DNA of 64,000 nucleotides from Peromyscus leucopus (lineage: Eukaryota; Chordata; Mammalia; Rodentia; Cricetidae). The position numbers and the translations under genes were made by a program. The stretch lies in the NCBI RefSeq assembly GCF_004664715.2, contig NC_051083.1, positions 94,021,920 through 94,085,919 of the forward strand, in the 5' to 3' direction. The notes beneath the pieces are model-generated. The model was not told where the DNA came from. It did not search any database and saw only the letters and a program-made list of their open reading frames with translations. The stretch's first letter is position 1. Each line of letters starts with the position of its first letter. Below are positions 11,376 to 22,489 of the stretch, in pieces.

Positions 11376-12047
11376 TTAAAGATGAAATGTAGAAAGTTTA
11401 CTATCAGGGTGCTAATGACAACAGAAAATCCTGCCACATGCAACTTTAAGTAATAAAGTATATCTTCTTTCACAACACATGCCTATTACCTGCATTCAGT
11501 CCTTCCTTATCCCCTAACATTTAGCCTTTTTGCTCTCTTTCCTACATGTTATGTGGTACCCAAATGTGCATTTTACATATGAAAGCTGATATAAAGCTAC
11601 TTGTTTTTCTAGTTCTAACTCTGTCATGGATTTTTTTGGGGTCGGTGGTGGATAAGTGTGTAAAAAATATATTCCATAGTGAAAGCGTAAAATCCAGTGT
11701 GAAACTACACAGCTTCCATTCTAAATAGCCATCTAACTGTATAGTTCACTTGAGATCTACAGATTGTTGGGTCTAGTTAATTTCAATGTGTGTGTTTTTA
11801 GCTATCACTTTTTATAATAAAGTTTATGAATAATAAAAATATTTTAGAATAACAACAGCAATAGAGTATAATGTATTAGCTAACATAATGCACATCCAGA
11901 CATAGTGTGTGCGACAGGATTTGTTAATTCATCAGCTTAATTTCAAGAAGGACACAAGATTTTTGGTCCTCTTGTTTCTATCTAAAGTACCCCAGTCATC
12001 CTAGGCCTTGTTTTTAATATTTATAAGAAAGCTATTTGTAGCAAATA
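11376..12047. other. Unannotated intergenic DNA
   Basis: No recognisable feature. Confidence 0.4.
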
Positions 12048-12209
12048 CTTTTTGTTTTGTTTTTCTTTCTTTGAGACAGGGCCTCACTATGTATGTAGTT
12101 CTGACTGTCCTGGAATTCACTCTGTAGACCAGGCTGGCCTCAGTCTCACAGAGATCTGCCTGCCTCTTCCAAGTGCTGGGATTTAAAGTGTGTACCACCA
12201 TGCCCAGCT
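12048..12209 (-). mobile_element. B1 SINE
   Basis: Reverse-strand B1 over its full length, from ttctttgagacagggcctca to gtgtaccaccatgcccagct. Confidence 0.9.
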
Positions 12210-12762
12210 TGCCGTAATTACTATATGTATGCTTGCTCCCATTACATGTCTCTTCTCCAAGAATAAGTCAAAAATCCTTTATTTCAGTCTCTCTGGGATC
12301 CTCATTAGTTATTGCCCATCTTGAACTTATGAATAACTGTCATCACAAGGTTACAAACTCTAATTGTCTTGTGCCTGTGTTCCTAAACTGATCACCAGCA
12401 AGAAGAAAATTGTAGCTAATTTACCCAAGTCATGTCCATGGAAATTAGAGATTTAATCCAAGATGCCCACCATCTAACAGAGATCACACGTACAACAGAG
12501 AAAAGGTAGAGGAAGAAATTATAGATATAAATAACATAATGTAAATTTACTCCAAATAGGACACATATCTCTAGATTGGAAATTTCCCTTGAAAGACTGT
12601 CACAGAAAGTGAAAAGAAAATGAAACAGCTTTAGGAACACAGGGTTTGTAAAACTATCAATAATAGCCAAGACTATACTAATTAAAAATACCTGTATGAC
12701 AACTATTACCTAAAGAAAGGCACTAATTTTCAACCAGTTTTGCCTCTGTATTAGCTTGCCAG
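12210..12762. other. Unannotated intergenic DNA
   Basis: No recognisable feature. Confidence 0.4.
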
Positions 12763-12979
12763 GAGCAACTGGTAATGACTGGAGACATTTTGGTCATTGT
12801 AATTTGGAGTGTGAGTGTGTGTCTGTGTATGCAGTTGTGCAAAAACATAATTACTATGTACAATTGGTATAGGTATGAGGCTGAGAGTGCTGTAAAACAC
12901 CCTACAGTGTACAGAGCAGCCCCTCACAATAAAGAATTATCAGGCCCAAAGATCAATAGTGCAAAGTTAAGAAGTGCTG
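12763..12979 (+). mobile_element. MER5A-like hAT-Charlie DNA transposon relic
   Basis: Matches the MER5A consensus as remembered: ggtaatgactggagacattt, acaccctacagtgtacagag, agcccctcacaataaagaat, tatcaggcccaaagatcaat, ending aagaagtgctg. A pre-rodent, mammal-wide element. Confidence 0.85.
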
Positions 12980-13256
12980 TATGAGATTAACCAGTCTAGA
13001 CAGAAGCCTAAGAACAAGTAGGATTGTGGGAACAATGGTGGGGGACTTTCATTTAAGATTTCATGAGAGGTTTGAAGAATACTACATGCATTCAAGGCCT
13101 CTTCCTACAGATATTTCTCCACCCTCTCAGAAGTTGGTTTTGGCAACATGGCTCAAGAACTGAAATTTTAGCAACAGTGTCATTTAGAGGTGGGAATGTG
13201 AAGAGCTGTCACATGATTTGCTACTTTTTTGCCATCTGTTGCCATCATATATATCA

Positions 13257-13272
13257 TATATGTGTGTGTGTG

Positions 13273-13324
<52 letters not shown>

Positions 13325-13340
13325 ATCTATCTATCTATCA

Positions 13341-13391
<51 letters not shown>

Positions 13392-13404
13392 ATATCATAT
13401 ATAT
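13257..13404. repeat. Compound microsatellite (TG)n(TATC)n(TC)n(TA)n
   Basis: About 13 TATC units preceded by TG and followed by TC and TA runs. Short ORFs reading Ser-Ile-Tyr-Leu repeats here are artefacts of the repeat. Confidence 0.95.
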
Positions 13405-13536
13405 AATGTTGCCAGAGAGTGGTTATACCACTAGGTTGGGCCCTAAAATGAGGAAAATTATGGAAAAAGGCCTCAGGTAATTAACAGCAGAAAAGTAGTG
13501 AAGAGAATGGCCCATAGTGGGTTTTTTGTTTGTTTA

Positions 13537-13758
13537 TTTGTTATTTATATTTCTATTTAATATGTGCAGGTGTTTTACCTGCATGTATGTCTGTACCACT
13601 TGTGTGTCTAGTGTCTGTGGAGGCCAGAAGAAGACATCAGATCCTTTGGGACTGGAGTTATCAATCATTGTGAGCCACCATGTGGGTGCTGGGAATCAAC
13701 TCTGGGTCCTCTTGAAGATCAACTTGTTCTATTAACTAATAAACCATCTCTCAAGTCC
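13537..13758 (-). mobile_element. B3 SINE
   Basis: Reverse-strand B3: caggtgttttacctgcatgt, ggaggccagaagaagacatc, tgagccaccatgtgggtgct, ending ccatctctcaagtccc. Confidence 0.85.
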
Positions 13759-13814
13759 CTGACAACTGACTTTTGACAAGGTTTTGACAAGACCATCCAA
13801 TTAAGAAAATTTTA

Positions 13815-13943
13815 TTTTGTTTTTGAGACAGCATGTTGCCACTTTGCCCAACCTTGCCTGGAACATCTGAGTGAAAGCGATCCTTCTGTCTCAGTCTTCG
13901 AAGTACCTGGGACTAGAAGAAGTATGCATCACCACATCTGACT
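13815..13943 (-). mobile_element. Old B1-like SINE
   Basis: Reverse-strand order tttttgagacagcatgttgc, tgcctggaac, gatccttctgtctcagtctt, tacctgggactag. Confidence 0.65.
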
Positions 13944-13957
13944 GAGAAAAAACTTTT

Positions 13958-14168
13958 AAACAAACGATGTACACCTGGATATATTCATGCAAAAGAATCG
14001 AAAGAATGAAATTAGACCCTCACTTAACACCATCGACAAAAATCAGTCTGAAATGGATCAAAAACACAAATTTAAGAGCAAAGAGTCGGCAATTATTGGA
14101 AGAAAACGTAAGTATAACTGTTGAAGAGTTTGGACCAGGCAGTGGTTTCTTAGGTACGACACCAAAAA
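13958..14168 (+). mobile_element. Ancient L1 ORF2 C-terminal fragment
   Basis: Sense L1 ORF2: gcaaaagaatcgaaagaatg, gaccctcacttaacaccatc, aaatggatcaaaaaca, ttggaagaaaacg, ending near ttaggtacgacaccaaaaag. Only the very 3' coding part remains; not functional. Confidence 0.75.
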
Positions 14169-15527
14169 GGAGGAAATGGATAAGGGAATTGAATGTATCT
14201 GCAAAGATGAGACTTTTGAGTGAAACTGGTGAAGGAGTCGAATCTGAAGACAGGTAGGGTGAGAGTGACCAGAAATTCATCTGAGCTATCTTTTTGGACT
14301 GCTGCAAAAATAAGCTCCACGGTAGTGGATAAATTCACCAACCGAAAGAATATAGAATGAAAAGAGAACAGCGGATAGGACAGATTGCTTCAGAATACCA
14401 GTGCTTTTGAAGAAGGTTAAAGGAAGATCAAATGTCCAAGGAGGAGGAATAGCTGAATAGTTAAGAAAAGAACCATGAAACGACAGAGTCCAGAAAGGCA
14501 ATGGCGATGTGTATTTCAAAATGGAAGGAATGTTCAGCAGTGCTGAATCTGCTAACAAGATGTGTAAAATGAGGGCATATGAGTACCCATTAGATTTGGT
14601 AACGTGCAGGTTATTGATGACAACAGCTATTTTGGAGGGGAGGTCTGATTATAATGAACTGGGAATTGAGTACAAAGGCGAGAAATGGAGAAAGCAGATG
14701 TAGACAACTCCATATATGAGAAATTGATGATAAAGTGGACCAGATGAATAGAAAGAAAGATTGGAGTTGGATATATGGTCAGGGAAGATTATTTAGTTGT
14801 TAAGGAGTATTGGGACATGAATGAAATCTGATGGAAATGGTCCAAGGGAGAGGAACAGATTGATGTTATAAAAGAAAAAGAGAAAAGTTATAAAGGAAGA
14901 GATTCTTTGAGACTAATAGGATGTGATTCAAAGTACAGGAGAGGGACTGAGTTACTTTGTGAGGTCTGATTTCATAATTCTGAAGCAAGACCTGCCTGTC
15001 AGATCAGTTGTGTGATATTCTCCTGCACTCTTCAGTAGCTTGGGTCAGACTCCAAGAAAGCAAATGGTAGTGTGCATTTGGGGTTAGGGTTTTGTCAGTG
15101 GACTGAGGAGTGAATGGCCAAGGAAGTTGAATGTATTTGTAAGGATGAAACATTTATACAGGACTGGCTAAGGAACGAAGTCAGGGGGCAGGCAGATGAA
15201 TATTTAGAGTGGGAATAAACAGATTTGAGATCTTATAGAGGCTATGAGGATGTGAGGGAATGTGGATTGTCAGTGATGGGTGGTAGAGGATTGGGTATTT
15301 CAAATAAAAATGGCAGAAGTGGTATAATTTTTATGATGATAAGGTCCAGAGTATTAGCATGGAAGTAAGTGGCTGAGTTATTAGAGTTAAGATAAAGATC
15401 ATGGGAGACAAACAGGTAAAGGGACTGGAAATCTTGTGTTTCACCCACATGAATACTGAAGTACAAACTTTGTGGAGTAGGAGGTAAAGCCATTATATAG
15501 AGTGAGTCAACAAACGTGTTTGCTCTT
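14169..15527. repeat. Old interspersed sequence with an internal diverged duplication
   Basis: The block near 14180-14275 (gaattgaatgtatctgcaaa, gatgagactt, gaaggagtcga) recurs, diverged, near 15124-15225 (gaagttgaatgtatttgtaa, ggatgaaaca, aaggaacgaag). The family is not identified. Confidence 0.4.
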
Positions 15528-15600
15528 TTGCAAACATGCCATGCAGCCCAGGCTGGCCTTGAACTCATTATTGAAGATGACCTTGAACTCTAGGTTCTCT
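15528..15600 (-). mobile_element. B1 fragment
   Basis: Short reverse-strand piece: gcagcccaggctggccttga, actcattattgaag. Confidence 0.5.
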
Positions 15601-15640
15601 CACACCTCCTGATTGTTGACCATACAATTGGTTTCAAGTC

Positions 15641-16140
15641 TGTGGTGATATTTTATTTGTGCTGAAATGTGGTGATACTTCATTTGTGCATTAATAAATA
15701 AAGCTTGCCTGGAGATCAGGGGGAAAAGGTCAGTCATTTTTAGTAAACAAGAATTCAGGCAGCACATGCCCTTAATCCATTAGCAGGCAGGATCTCTGTG
15801 TGTTCAAGGCCACACTAGGGAACGGAGCCAAGAGTGGTGACACACGCCTTTAATCCCAGTAACAACCATAAAGACTGGAGGTCTGTACAGACAGACAGAC
15901 AGTGACAGAACTGTGTAGGAAGAGGAAGTGAGGTAGCTGCGCTAAGATAGCCAATGACAGGGCAGAACAGCAAGGCAATGAAGGCGTGGATAGACAGGAA
16001 GTAACTTGAATTTGGAAGCTGCAGAGTTGGTGAGATAAGGTTGGCTGGTGGCTTTCCCTATTTCCCTGATCTAAGGCTTTCACCCCTTAATTTGGCTCCG
16101 TGATTTTATTTTAATAAGACTATTTAGAAATTCGTCTACA
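15641..16140 (+). mobile_element. Rodent ERV LTR with B1-like modules
   Basis: TG...CA boundaries: starts TGTGGTGATATTTTATTTGT, ends aaattcgtctaca. It contains gtgacacacgcctttaatcc, a B1-derived module, and tttaataagac near the 3' end. The flanking 6-mers caagtc/tgagtc match at 4/6, consistent with a decayed class II duplication. Related in layout to the LTR at 50471. Confidence 0.65.
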
Positions 16141-16354
16141 TGAGTCATTTTTTTTTATAATTGGATTTTAACTCGCTTGAGCCTAAGCTGTATCCTAAAC
16201 AATGCTAGATAATTCAGCATTTACTCTTTTTTCCCTCTCCCATTCCTCAGAACAGCTATTTTGATTGTATACCACTTTCCGAATAGGGCACTTTATCACC
16301 ACTCTCCTTACACTTCTTAGATGACTTTGCTAAGACTCCATAAATACTATAGTG

Positions 16355-16577
16355 CAGAGCTTCTCAACCCTCCTAATGCTGTGACCCCTTAATACAATTC
16401 CTCATGTTGTGATGACCCCCAACCATACAATTATTTGTGTTGCTACTTCATATCTATAATTTTGCTACTGTTATGACTTGTAATGTAAATTTCTGATATG
16501 CAGATGGCGTCATGTGACCCTGTGAAAGAGTTGTGTGACCCCCAAAGGGGTCTCAACCCACAGGATGAGGACGGCTG
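16355..16577 (+). mobile_element. URR1-type hAT-Charlie DNA transposon
   Basis: Terminal inverted repeats CAGAGCTTCTCAACC and ...gaggacggCTG. The body matches the rodent URR1 element (gttgctacttcatatctata, gacccccaaaggggtctcaa). An 8-bp target duplication ctatagtg/ccctagtg (6/8) is visible at 16347-16354 and 16578-16585. Confidence 0.88.
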
Positions 16578-17464
16578 CCCTAGTGGGAGGGAAGGCTCTT
16601 CTACCAACCCTCTACATATTTGCGTGCATAGGCACACTTCTATGCTTTCATGAGCAGGGAATCTGTCCATTCTCCTACCCAAGGCTATGCCCTATCAATG
16701 TTCCTGATGTCAATATTGCCTGATCTCTCCCTCATTGTTACACTATCACCATTTCATGTTTTCCTGGAGACTATAAACAGGCAAGAATCACTCTCATCAG
16801 TACAAAAGCAGCAGCTGCCACCAATATGACCACAGAACGTCCCTTCAGTCAAACTTGATGGATGAAGTTAGAAAATAAGATTGGTTGAAACTGAGTTGCT
16901 CTCTTCACTTCACAATAATTTCTTTTACCTAATTATTTTTATGTAATTTCAGATTTATGGGAAAGTTGCACCGAGTAGAAGGAAAAAACTCATTTAACCT
17001 TCCCCAGATTCTTCAAATGTAAATATGTGCCATATTTAGCATACATTCTCTCTAACCCCCTTGCTCCTCCTCTCTCCCTCCTCCTCCTCTCTCCCTCCCT
17101 CTCTACAAGTGTACACACAACTACCCAGTCATACACACTTCTTCTCTTCTGCTCTGATAGTGCATTGCTAAAATAATGCCACTGATTCTTGAATCCTATT
17201 ACCAACATATTTAAGATAAATGATGCTTCCTTAAGCAACCCAGGTGTAGCTACTCAAAATCAGGAAACTAACAATAATTAGCTAACGTACATGTCTAATT
17301 AAGATTTTACTCCATTTGTTGTCCTAATAATGTCCCTGAAAGAAGAAAAAAATCTTAGTTGAGCTGTATTCAATTTTCATGTGTTTTTAAATCTGGATAT
17401 GTTTCATGACATTGACAACTCAGAAGAGTATAGTCCAGCCATTTTGTAGAACATCCCTTAGGAT
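16578..17464. other. Unannotated intergenic DNA
   Basis: A pyrimidine-rich patch at 17050-17105; otherwise nothing recognised. Confidence 0.4.
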
Positions 17465-17469
17465 GCATA

Positions 17470-17845
17470 TGTCTTAATTAGGATGTCTGTTGCTGTGAAG
17501 AGACATCAAGTCTACAACTTTTAAAGGAAAGCATTAAATTGGGGATGACTTACAGTTTCAGAGGTTTAGTCCATTATCATCATGGCAGGGAGCATGATGG
17601 CATGCATACAGACATGGTGCTGGAGAAAGAACTGAGAGTTCTACATCTTGATCCAGCAGGCAACAGGAAGTAATCTGTCTCACTGAATGTGGCTCCAGCG
17701 TATATGAGACCTCAAAGGCCACCTCCACAGTGGCACACTTCCTCCAACAAGGCCACACCTACTCCAACAAGGCCACACCTCCTAATAGTGCCATTCCCTG
17801 ACCAAGCATTCAGATACATGGGCCATACCTACTCAAATCACCACA
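17470..17845 (+). mobile_element. MT-type MaLR solo LTR
   Basis: TGTCTTAATTAGG...CACCACA, 376 bp, with 5-bp flanks gcata/gcgta (4/5). Contains a duplicated aacaaggccacacct motif near the 3' end. Confidence 0.85.
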
Positions 17846-18089
17846 GCGTATATAGGAATTCTCCTCATTATTCATTGTTACATTAACTTTATGCACTTTA
17901 AAAAGGAATATCATAGAAGTGCTGTACCCTTTGTTGGCATATGATGGGTATTTGTTCCTTTAATGGCCATATTGTTTGACCACTTGCTTAAGATACTTTG
18001 AGAAGATACAAATATCTCATTACCCCTCAGACTTTCATCCACTAGTTTTAGCATTCAGTGGTGATTATTCCATAATTGAATTATGTTTT

Positions 18090-18210
18090 AAATTTTATTG
18101 ACTTTTTGAGTTTATTCATGAGTATTTACATCATTCCCATCTCCTTCAGTTCTTCCAGTGTCCCTCCCACTCTTCAAATTCATGGTCTTTCATTCGAAAT
18201 AAGAATTGTT

Positions 18211-18251
<41 letters not shown>

Positions 18252-18330
18252 GTGTAAATTTATAAATACCAGCTGCTGAGCTTGTTCAGTGTTGTTTTGA
18301 TTCAATTATTATGGTGCAACCCTGATCTCA
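18090..18330 (-). mobile_element. L1 3'UTR-like fragment
   Basis: Antisense L1 3'UTR order with ttcaaattcatggtctttca, interrupted by a GT microsatellite (18211-18250). Confidence 0.5.
18211..18250. repeat. (GT)n microsatellite
   Basis: About 19 GT units. Confidence 0.95.
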
Positions 18331-18498
18331 GAACCAGTCATGTCCTTTTCAGTGGTGAGTGACCTTTACAGCCCAAGAATTAGATGCATATTTTTTTCCT
18401 TTTTTAGATTATAATATAATTCCAGTATTTCCCCCTTTCTTTTTCTGCCTCCAAACCCTCTCATGTACCACCCTGCTTTCCTCCAAATTTATGGCCTC

Positions 18499-18871
18499 TG
18501 TCTTAGTCAGTGTTCTATTGCTGTGAAGAGACACCATGACCATGGGAACTCTTATAAAAAGAAAGCATTTAATTGGAGGCTTGCTCACAGTTTTGGAGGT
18601 TTAGCCATTATCCTCATGGCAGGGAGCATGGTGGCATATAGACAAATGATAGCTGAGTTCTATATCTGAATGTGAAGGCTGCAGGAAAACAAGAGCCACT
18701 GGGCCAGGCCTGGGCTTCTGTAAACTCACCCCCCCACAGACTTCCTTCAATAAGGCCACACCTACTCCAACAAGGCCACACCTCCTAATCCCTCTAAGTA
18801 ATGCTACTCCCTGATGACTAAGCATTCAAATATGTGAGCATATGGGAGCCATTCTTATTCAAACCACCACA
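18499..18871 (+). mobile_element. MT-type MaLR solo LTR nested in L1
   Basis: TGTCTTAGTCAGTG...CACCACA, 373 bp, 5-bp flanks gcctc/gcccc (4/5). It sits inside the L1 3'UTR, so it is younger than that copy. Confidence 0.88.
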
Positions 18872-18905
18872 GCCCCTTTTTCTTTAATTGTTTTTACATG
18901 CGTAT

Positions 18906-18948
<43 letters not shown>
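18906..18948. repeat. (CA)n microsatellite
   Basis: About 21 CA units inside the L1 3'UTR. Confidence 0.95.
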
Positions 18949-18949
<1 letters not shown>

Positions 18950-19075
18950 CTAAATATATAAATACAATCTTCTTAGTCTGTATGACCATTTGGTATTGAA
19001 TAACCAACTGATGCACTCTTCTTCCCTGAGGAAGACTATATCTACAGTGCTCTGATCAGAGAAATGGGAAAAATG

Positions 19076-19559
19076 GGGAAGGGCTGTAATTAGGGAAGAA
19101 GGAAGGAGATAAATACAAAAGAATGATGTGGGAGGATAAAATAATAGTAACAATGTATTAAAAAGTCATAAAGAATCATACTTTTAACTTTCTATCTAAA
19201 ATCAACTGTAAGTTAGTATATAAATATATACATGTAGTTTAAATGAAATTTTCCCATCTAGGTTGATGTTACTTTCTCCAAGAGCTAAAGATCTCACAAA
19301 AACCTTAAAACCAGGCATGAGAAGTACTTTTTTGAGTTTTTGGTTAGGGTAGTCTAAGAGACTCCCAAAACACTAGGCTAGGACAATTGCCTTTGGTTGC
19401 TCCTTAAAGGTAGGGCCTCCAGAAGGAATCAGACATTTTGAGACCTTAACTTTAGCTTGGAAAGACTAACTTTAGATGCCTCATCCTCATAAGTATAAGG
19501 TAATAAGTTTGTGTTGTTTTCAGCCACAATATGGTTACTTTAGCAATAGGAAATAAGAT
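19076..19559. other. Unannotated intergenic DNA
   Basis: No clear feature. Confidence 0.4.
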
Positions 19560-19820
19560 AAGTAATGAAAATTTTTTGGTCTGAGTTTATCAGATGTTAC
19601 TGGACTGGACATTGTTAATATATATAATGGATTTTTTATCTGAATCTGTCAAATGTTAATGGACTAGACATCATTAATGTAATCTTGACTATATTGTATA
19701 TACTTACTGGATATAATTTTTCTTGTATTAGTTATAAGCTTTTTTAAATTTTAGACAAAAAGAGAAGAAATGTGGTATTGTATTCCCCTAAATATTGTGC
19801 ATGCTAATAAACTTATTTGG
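19560..19820 (+). mobile_element. 3' end of an ERV: internal tail, polypurine tract, truncated LTR
   Basis: A purine run aaaaagagaagaaa ends at 19770, directly before TGTGGTATTGTATTCCCCTA. The first 50 bp of this match the LTR at 50471. This is the arrangement of a polypurine tract followed by a 3' LTR. The LTR is cut at 19820, where MT LTR sequence begins. The tail contains a diverged direct repeat of about 58 bp (ttactggactggacattgtt / ttaatggactagacatcatt). Confidence 0.6.
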
Positions 19821-21033
19821 ATTTCTATTGCTGTGAAGAGACACCATGATGAGGACAGCTCTTCTAAAGGAAAACATTTAATTGGGGTAGCTTACAGTTC
19901 AGAGGTTTAGTGCATTATCATTATGGTGGGACATGGCGGTGTGCAGGCAAACATGGTGCTGGAGAAGTAACTGAGATTCCTACATCTTGATCTGAAAGCA
20001 ATAGGAAGTGAACTGAGACACTGAGTGAGACTTGAGCATGTATGAGACCTCAAAGTCAGCCTCCACAGTGACACACTTTCTTCAGCAAGACACTACCTTC
20101 TCCAACAAAGCTGCACCTTATAATAGTGCCACTCCCTATGAGCTTATGGAAGCAATTACTTTCAAATTACCACATTCTATTCCCTGGCTCCCATAAGCTT
20201 GTAACAATATTATAATGCAAAATGCATTTAGTCCAACTTCAAAAGTCCCCATAGTCTATCACAGTCTCAACTTTTTAAAAGTCCAAAGTTCAAAGTCTCT
20301 TCTGAGATTCATGTAATCTCTTAACTGTAATCCCCTATAAAATCAAAATAAAAAATCAAATATTTTCAACATACAATGGCACAGGATATACATTACCATT
20401 ATAAAATGTAGGTAAGGGAGCATAATGAGGAAATACTGGACCAAAGCAAGACTGAAAACCAGCTGGGCAAACTTCAAACTCGGCATCTCTATGTCTGATG
20501 TCAAAAATGCTCTTCAGATCTCCAACCCCTTTCAGCTTTGTTGACTGTAACAAAGTTCTTTTTCTTTGCCTGTTTCCACTCTCTGTTAGCAGATTTCATC
20601 AGCAGGCATCCCATGGCTCTTGCATCTTTAACATCTTGGGGTCTCCAAGGCAATCCAAGCTTTATTTTCACAACTTCACACAATGGCCTCTCTAGGCCTA
20701 CATTCAGGGACACCCCTGACATATGCTTGGCCTCAGCAGCTTTTCTTAGTCACAGAGGAATATTCCATAACCCCTTTCTTCTATTCTTATAGCCAGGACC
20801 ATGTGGATGAAGCTGCCAAATTCTGCTGCTTACTCGGGTTGGAACATGGCCTCCTTGTTCAATTGCATCTTCGTCAGCTTTCTGATACCCATGGTTTCCT
20901 TCACTGCCTAAGCCTGAAGCTGGATCTGCAGGCCAGGCAGGCCTTGAATTCTGAGATCTTTCACTTACATCTTCACCAGCTTTCTCTTTTCAGTGGTTAC
21001 CTTAACTGGCTAAGCTTGGCTGTTCTGGACCTT

Positions 21034-21118
21034 GCTCCATAGACCAGACTGGCCTCAAACTCAGAGATCCTCTAGCATCTGTCTTCCGAGTGCTGGGATT
21101 AAAGATCACACCCAGCTC
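21034..21118 (-). mobile_element. B1-like fragment within MaLR internal region
   Basis: tccatagaccagactggcct, caaactcagagatcc, gagtgctgggattaaagatc. Confidence 0.6.
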
Positions 21119-21624
21119 TATGCTTTTCTTTAATTCCTTTTTTAGAAGTTGTAAGCTTACCTGGGTAGGATCTTGCCCTGAGGTCACCACACCCTTTATA
21201 CCATTTCTTAATATGTTTGTCTCCTTGAATACAGGACTTTGCTCCATTCTACTTCCTGGTACTCACTTTCTCCTCAAATTGTACATTTTGTATTTTCCTT
21301 GCTTAACTTGCTCCTTTTCATTATAAATCTTCTTTAGAGTTAACACTAATAACCATAAGACAGAGTCTATACTAGGCTGATTTGGGATTTCCTCTGTCAA
21401 GGGAATTAATCCAAAACTCTTCATTTTAGTATCAGGCAGACTCTTTGGATAAGGGCAAAAACAGCCACATTCTTCACCAAAATATCACAAGAACATTCTC
21501 TAGGCAACATATTAATAATCTTGTCCTTTGAAACTTCTTGAGCCAGATACCCATAGTTCAAATCTCATTTAGCACCACTGTCTTCCATGTTCTTACTAGT
21601 ATAACCCATTAAGCAGCACTTAAA

Positions 21625-22013
21625 TGTAGCTAGAGTTTTCCTGCCTTGCCCACAGTCAGGACAAATCTCTCTCACTCGCCAGTCCCACAGATACTTAGAC
21701 CCAACCAAGCAAACACAGAGACTTATATTGGTTACAAACTGTATGGCCATGGCAGGCTTCTTGCTAACTGTTCTTATAGCTTAAATTATTCCATTTCTTT
21801 TAAGTCTATACCTTGCCACATGGCTCGTGGCTTACCTGCATCTTCACATGCTGCTTATCATGGTGGTGGCTGGCAGTGACTCCTTCTGCCTTCCTGTTCT
21901 TTCTTTTCTTCTCTCTGTTAGTCCCGCCTATACTTCCTGCCTAGCCACTGGCCAATCAGTGTTTTATTTATTGACCAATCAGAGTAATTTGACATACAGA
22001 CCATTCCACAGCA
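21625..22013 (+). mobile_element. ERV class II-like solo LTR nested in MaLR
   Basis: TGTAGCTAGAG...CCACAGCA, 389 bp, with a perfect 6-bp duplication cttaaa at 21619-21624 and 22014-22019. A second copy of the family is at 54996. Confidence 0.85.
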
Positions 22014-22489
22014 CTTAAATCATTCAACTGCTTTTCTAATCTGCAGTCCAAAGGTCCATATTCCTTCTAACAAAAGCATGGTAAGGCCTATCACAGCAAT
22101 ACCCCACTCCTGGCACCAATCTCTGTCTTAGTTAGGATTTCGATTGCTGTGAAGAGACACCATAAGCATGGCTACTCTTATAATGGAAAACATTTAATGA
22201 GGTGGCTTAAAGTTTCGGAGATTTAGTCCATTATTATGCTGTGACATGATGGCATGCAGGAAGACATGGTACTGGAGAAGAAGCCAAGAGTTAATACATC
22301 TTGATTCACATGCAACAGGAAGTGAACTAAAATACTGGGTGTGGCCTGAGCATATATGAGACCTCAAAGCCTGCCTCCACAGTGATACACTTCCTCCAAC
22401 ATGGCCACATCTACTCCAACAAAGCTACACATCCTAATAATGCCACTCCCAATGAACTTATGGGGGCCAATTACATTCAAATCACCACA

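Larger units (their letters stand above)
18405..19075 (-). mobile_element. L1 3'UTR fragment split by an MT LTR
   Basis: Antisense L1 3'UTR 18405-18498 (ccaaatttatggcctc) resumes after the LTR at 18872 (cccctttttctttaattg) and continues through tcctaaatatataaatacaa and atttggtattgaataaccaa. Confidence 0.65.
19821..22489 (+). mobile_element. MT-type MaLR provirus (two LTRs plus internal region)
   Basis: 5' LTR 19821-20174 (first bases missing), internal 20175-22123, 3' LTR 22124-22489 (TGTCTTAGTTAGG...CACCACA). MaLR internal regions are non-autonomous. I see no intact gag or pol frame; several short ORFs here have no coding support. The internal region carries a nested ERV LTR and a B1-like fragment. 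Confidence 0.75.

Noticed and set aside
13063..13480. ORFs with Ser-Ile-Tyr-Leu repeats
   Set aside because: Pure translation of the TATC microsatellite.
13967..14257. 96-aa ORF resembling a conserved protein
   Set aside because: Its first part is the C-terminal end of L1 ORF2; the rest runs into unrelated sequence.
20356..21326. Overlapping ORFs of 65-119 aa
   Set aside because: They lie in the internal region of a non-autonomous MaLR provirus, on both strands, with no recognised domain.
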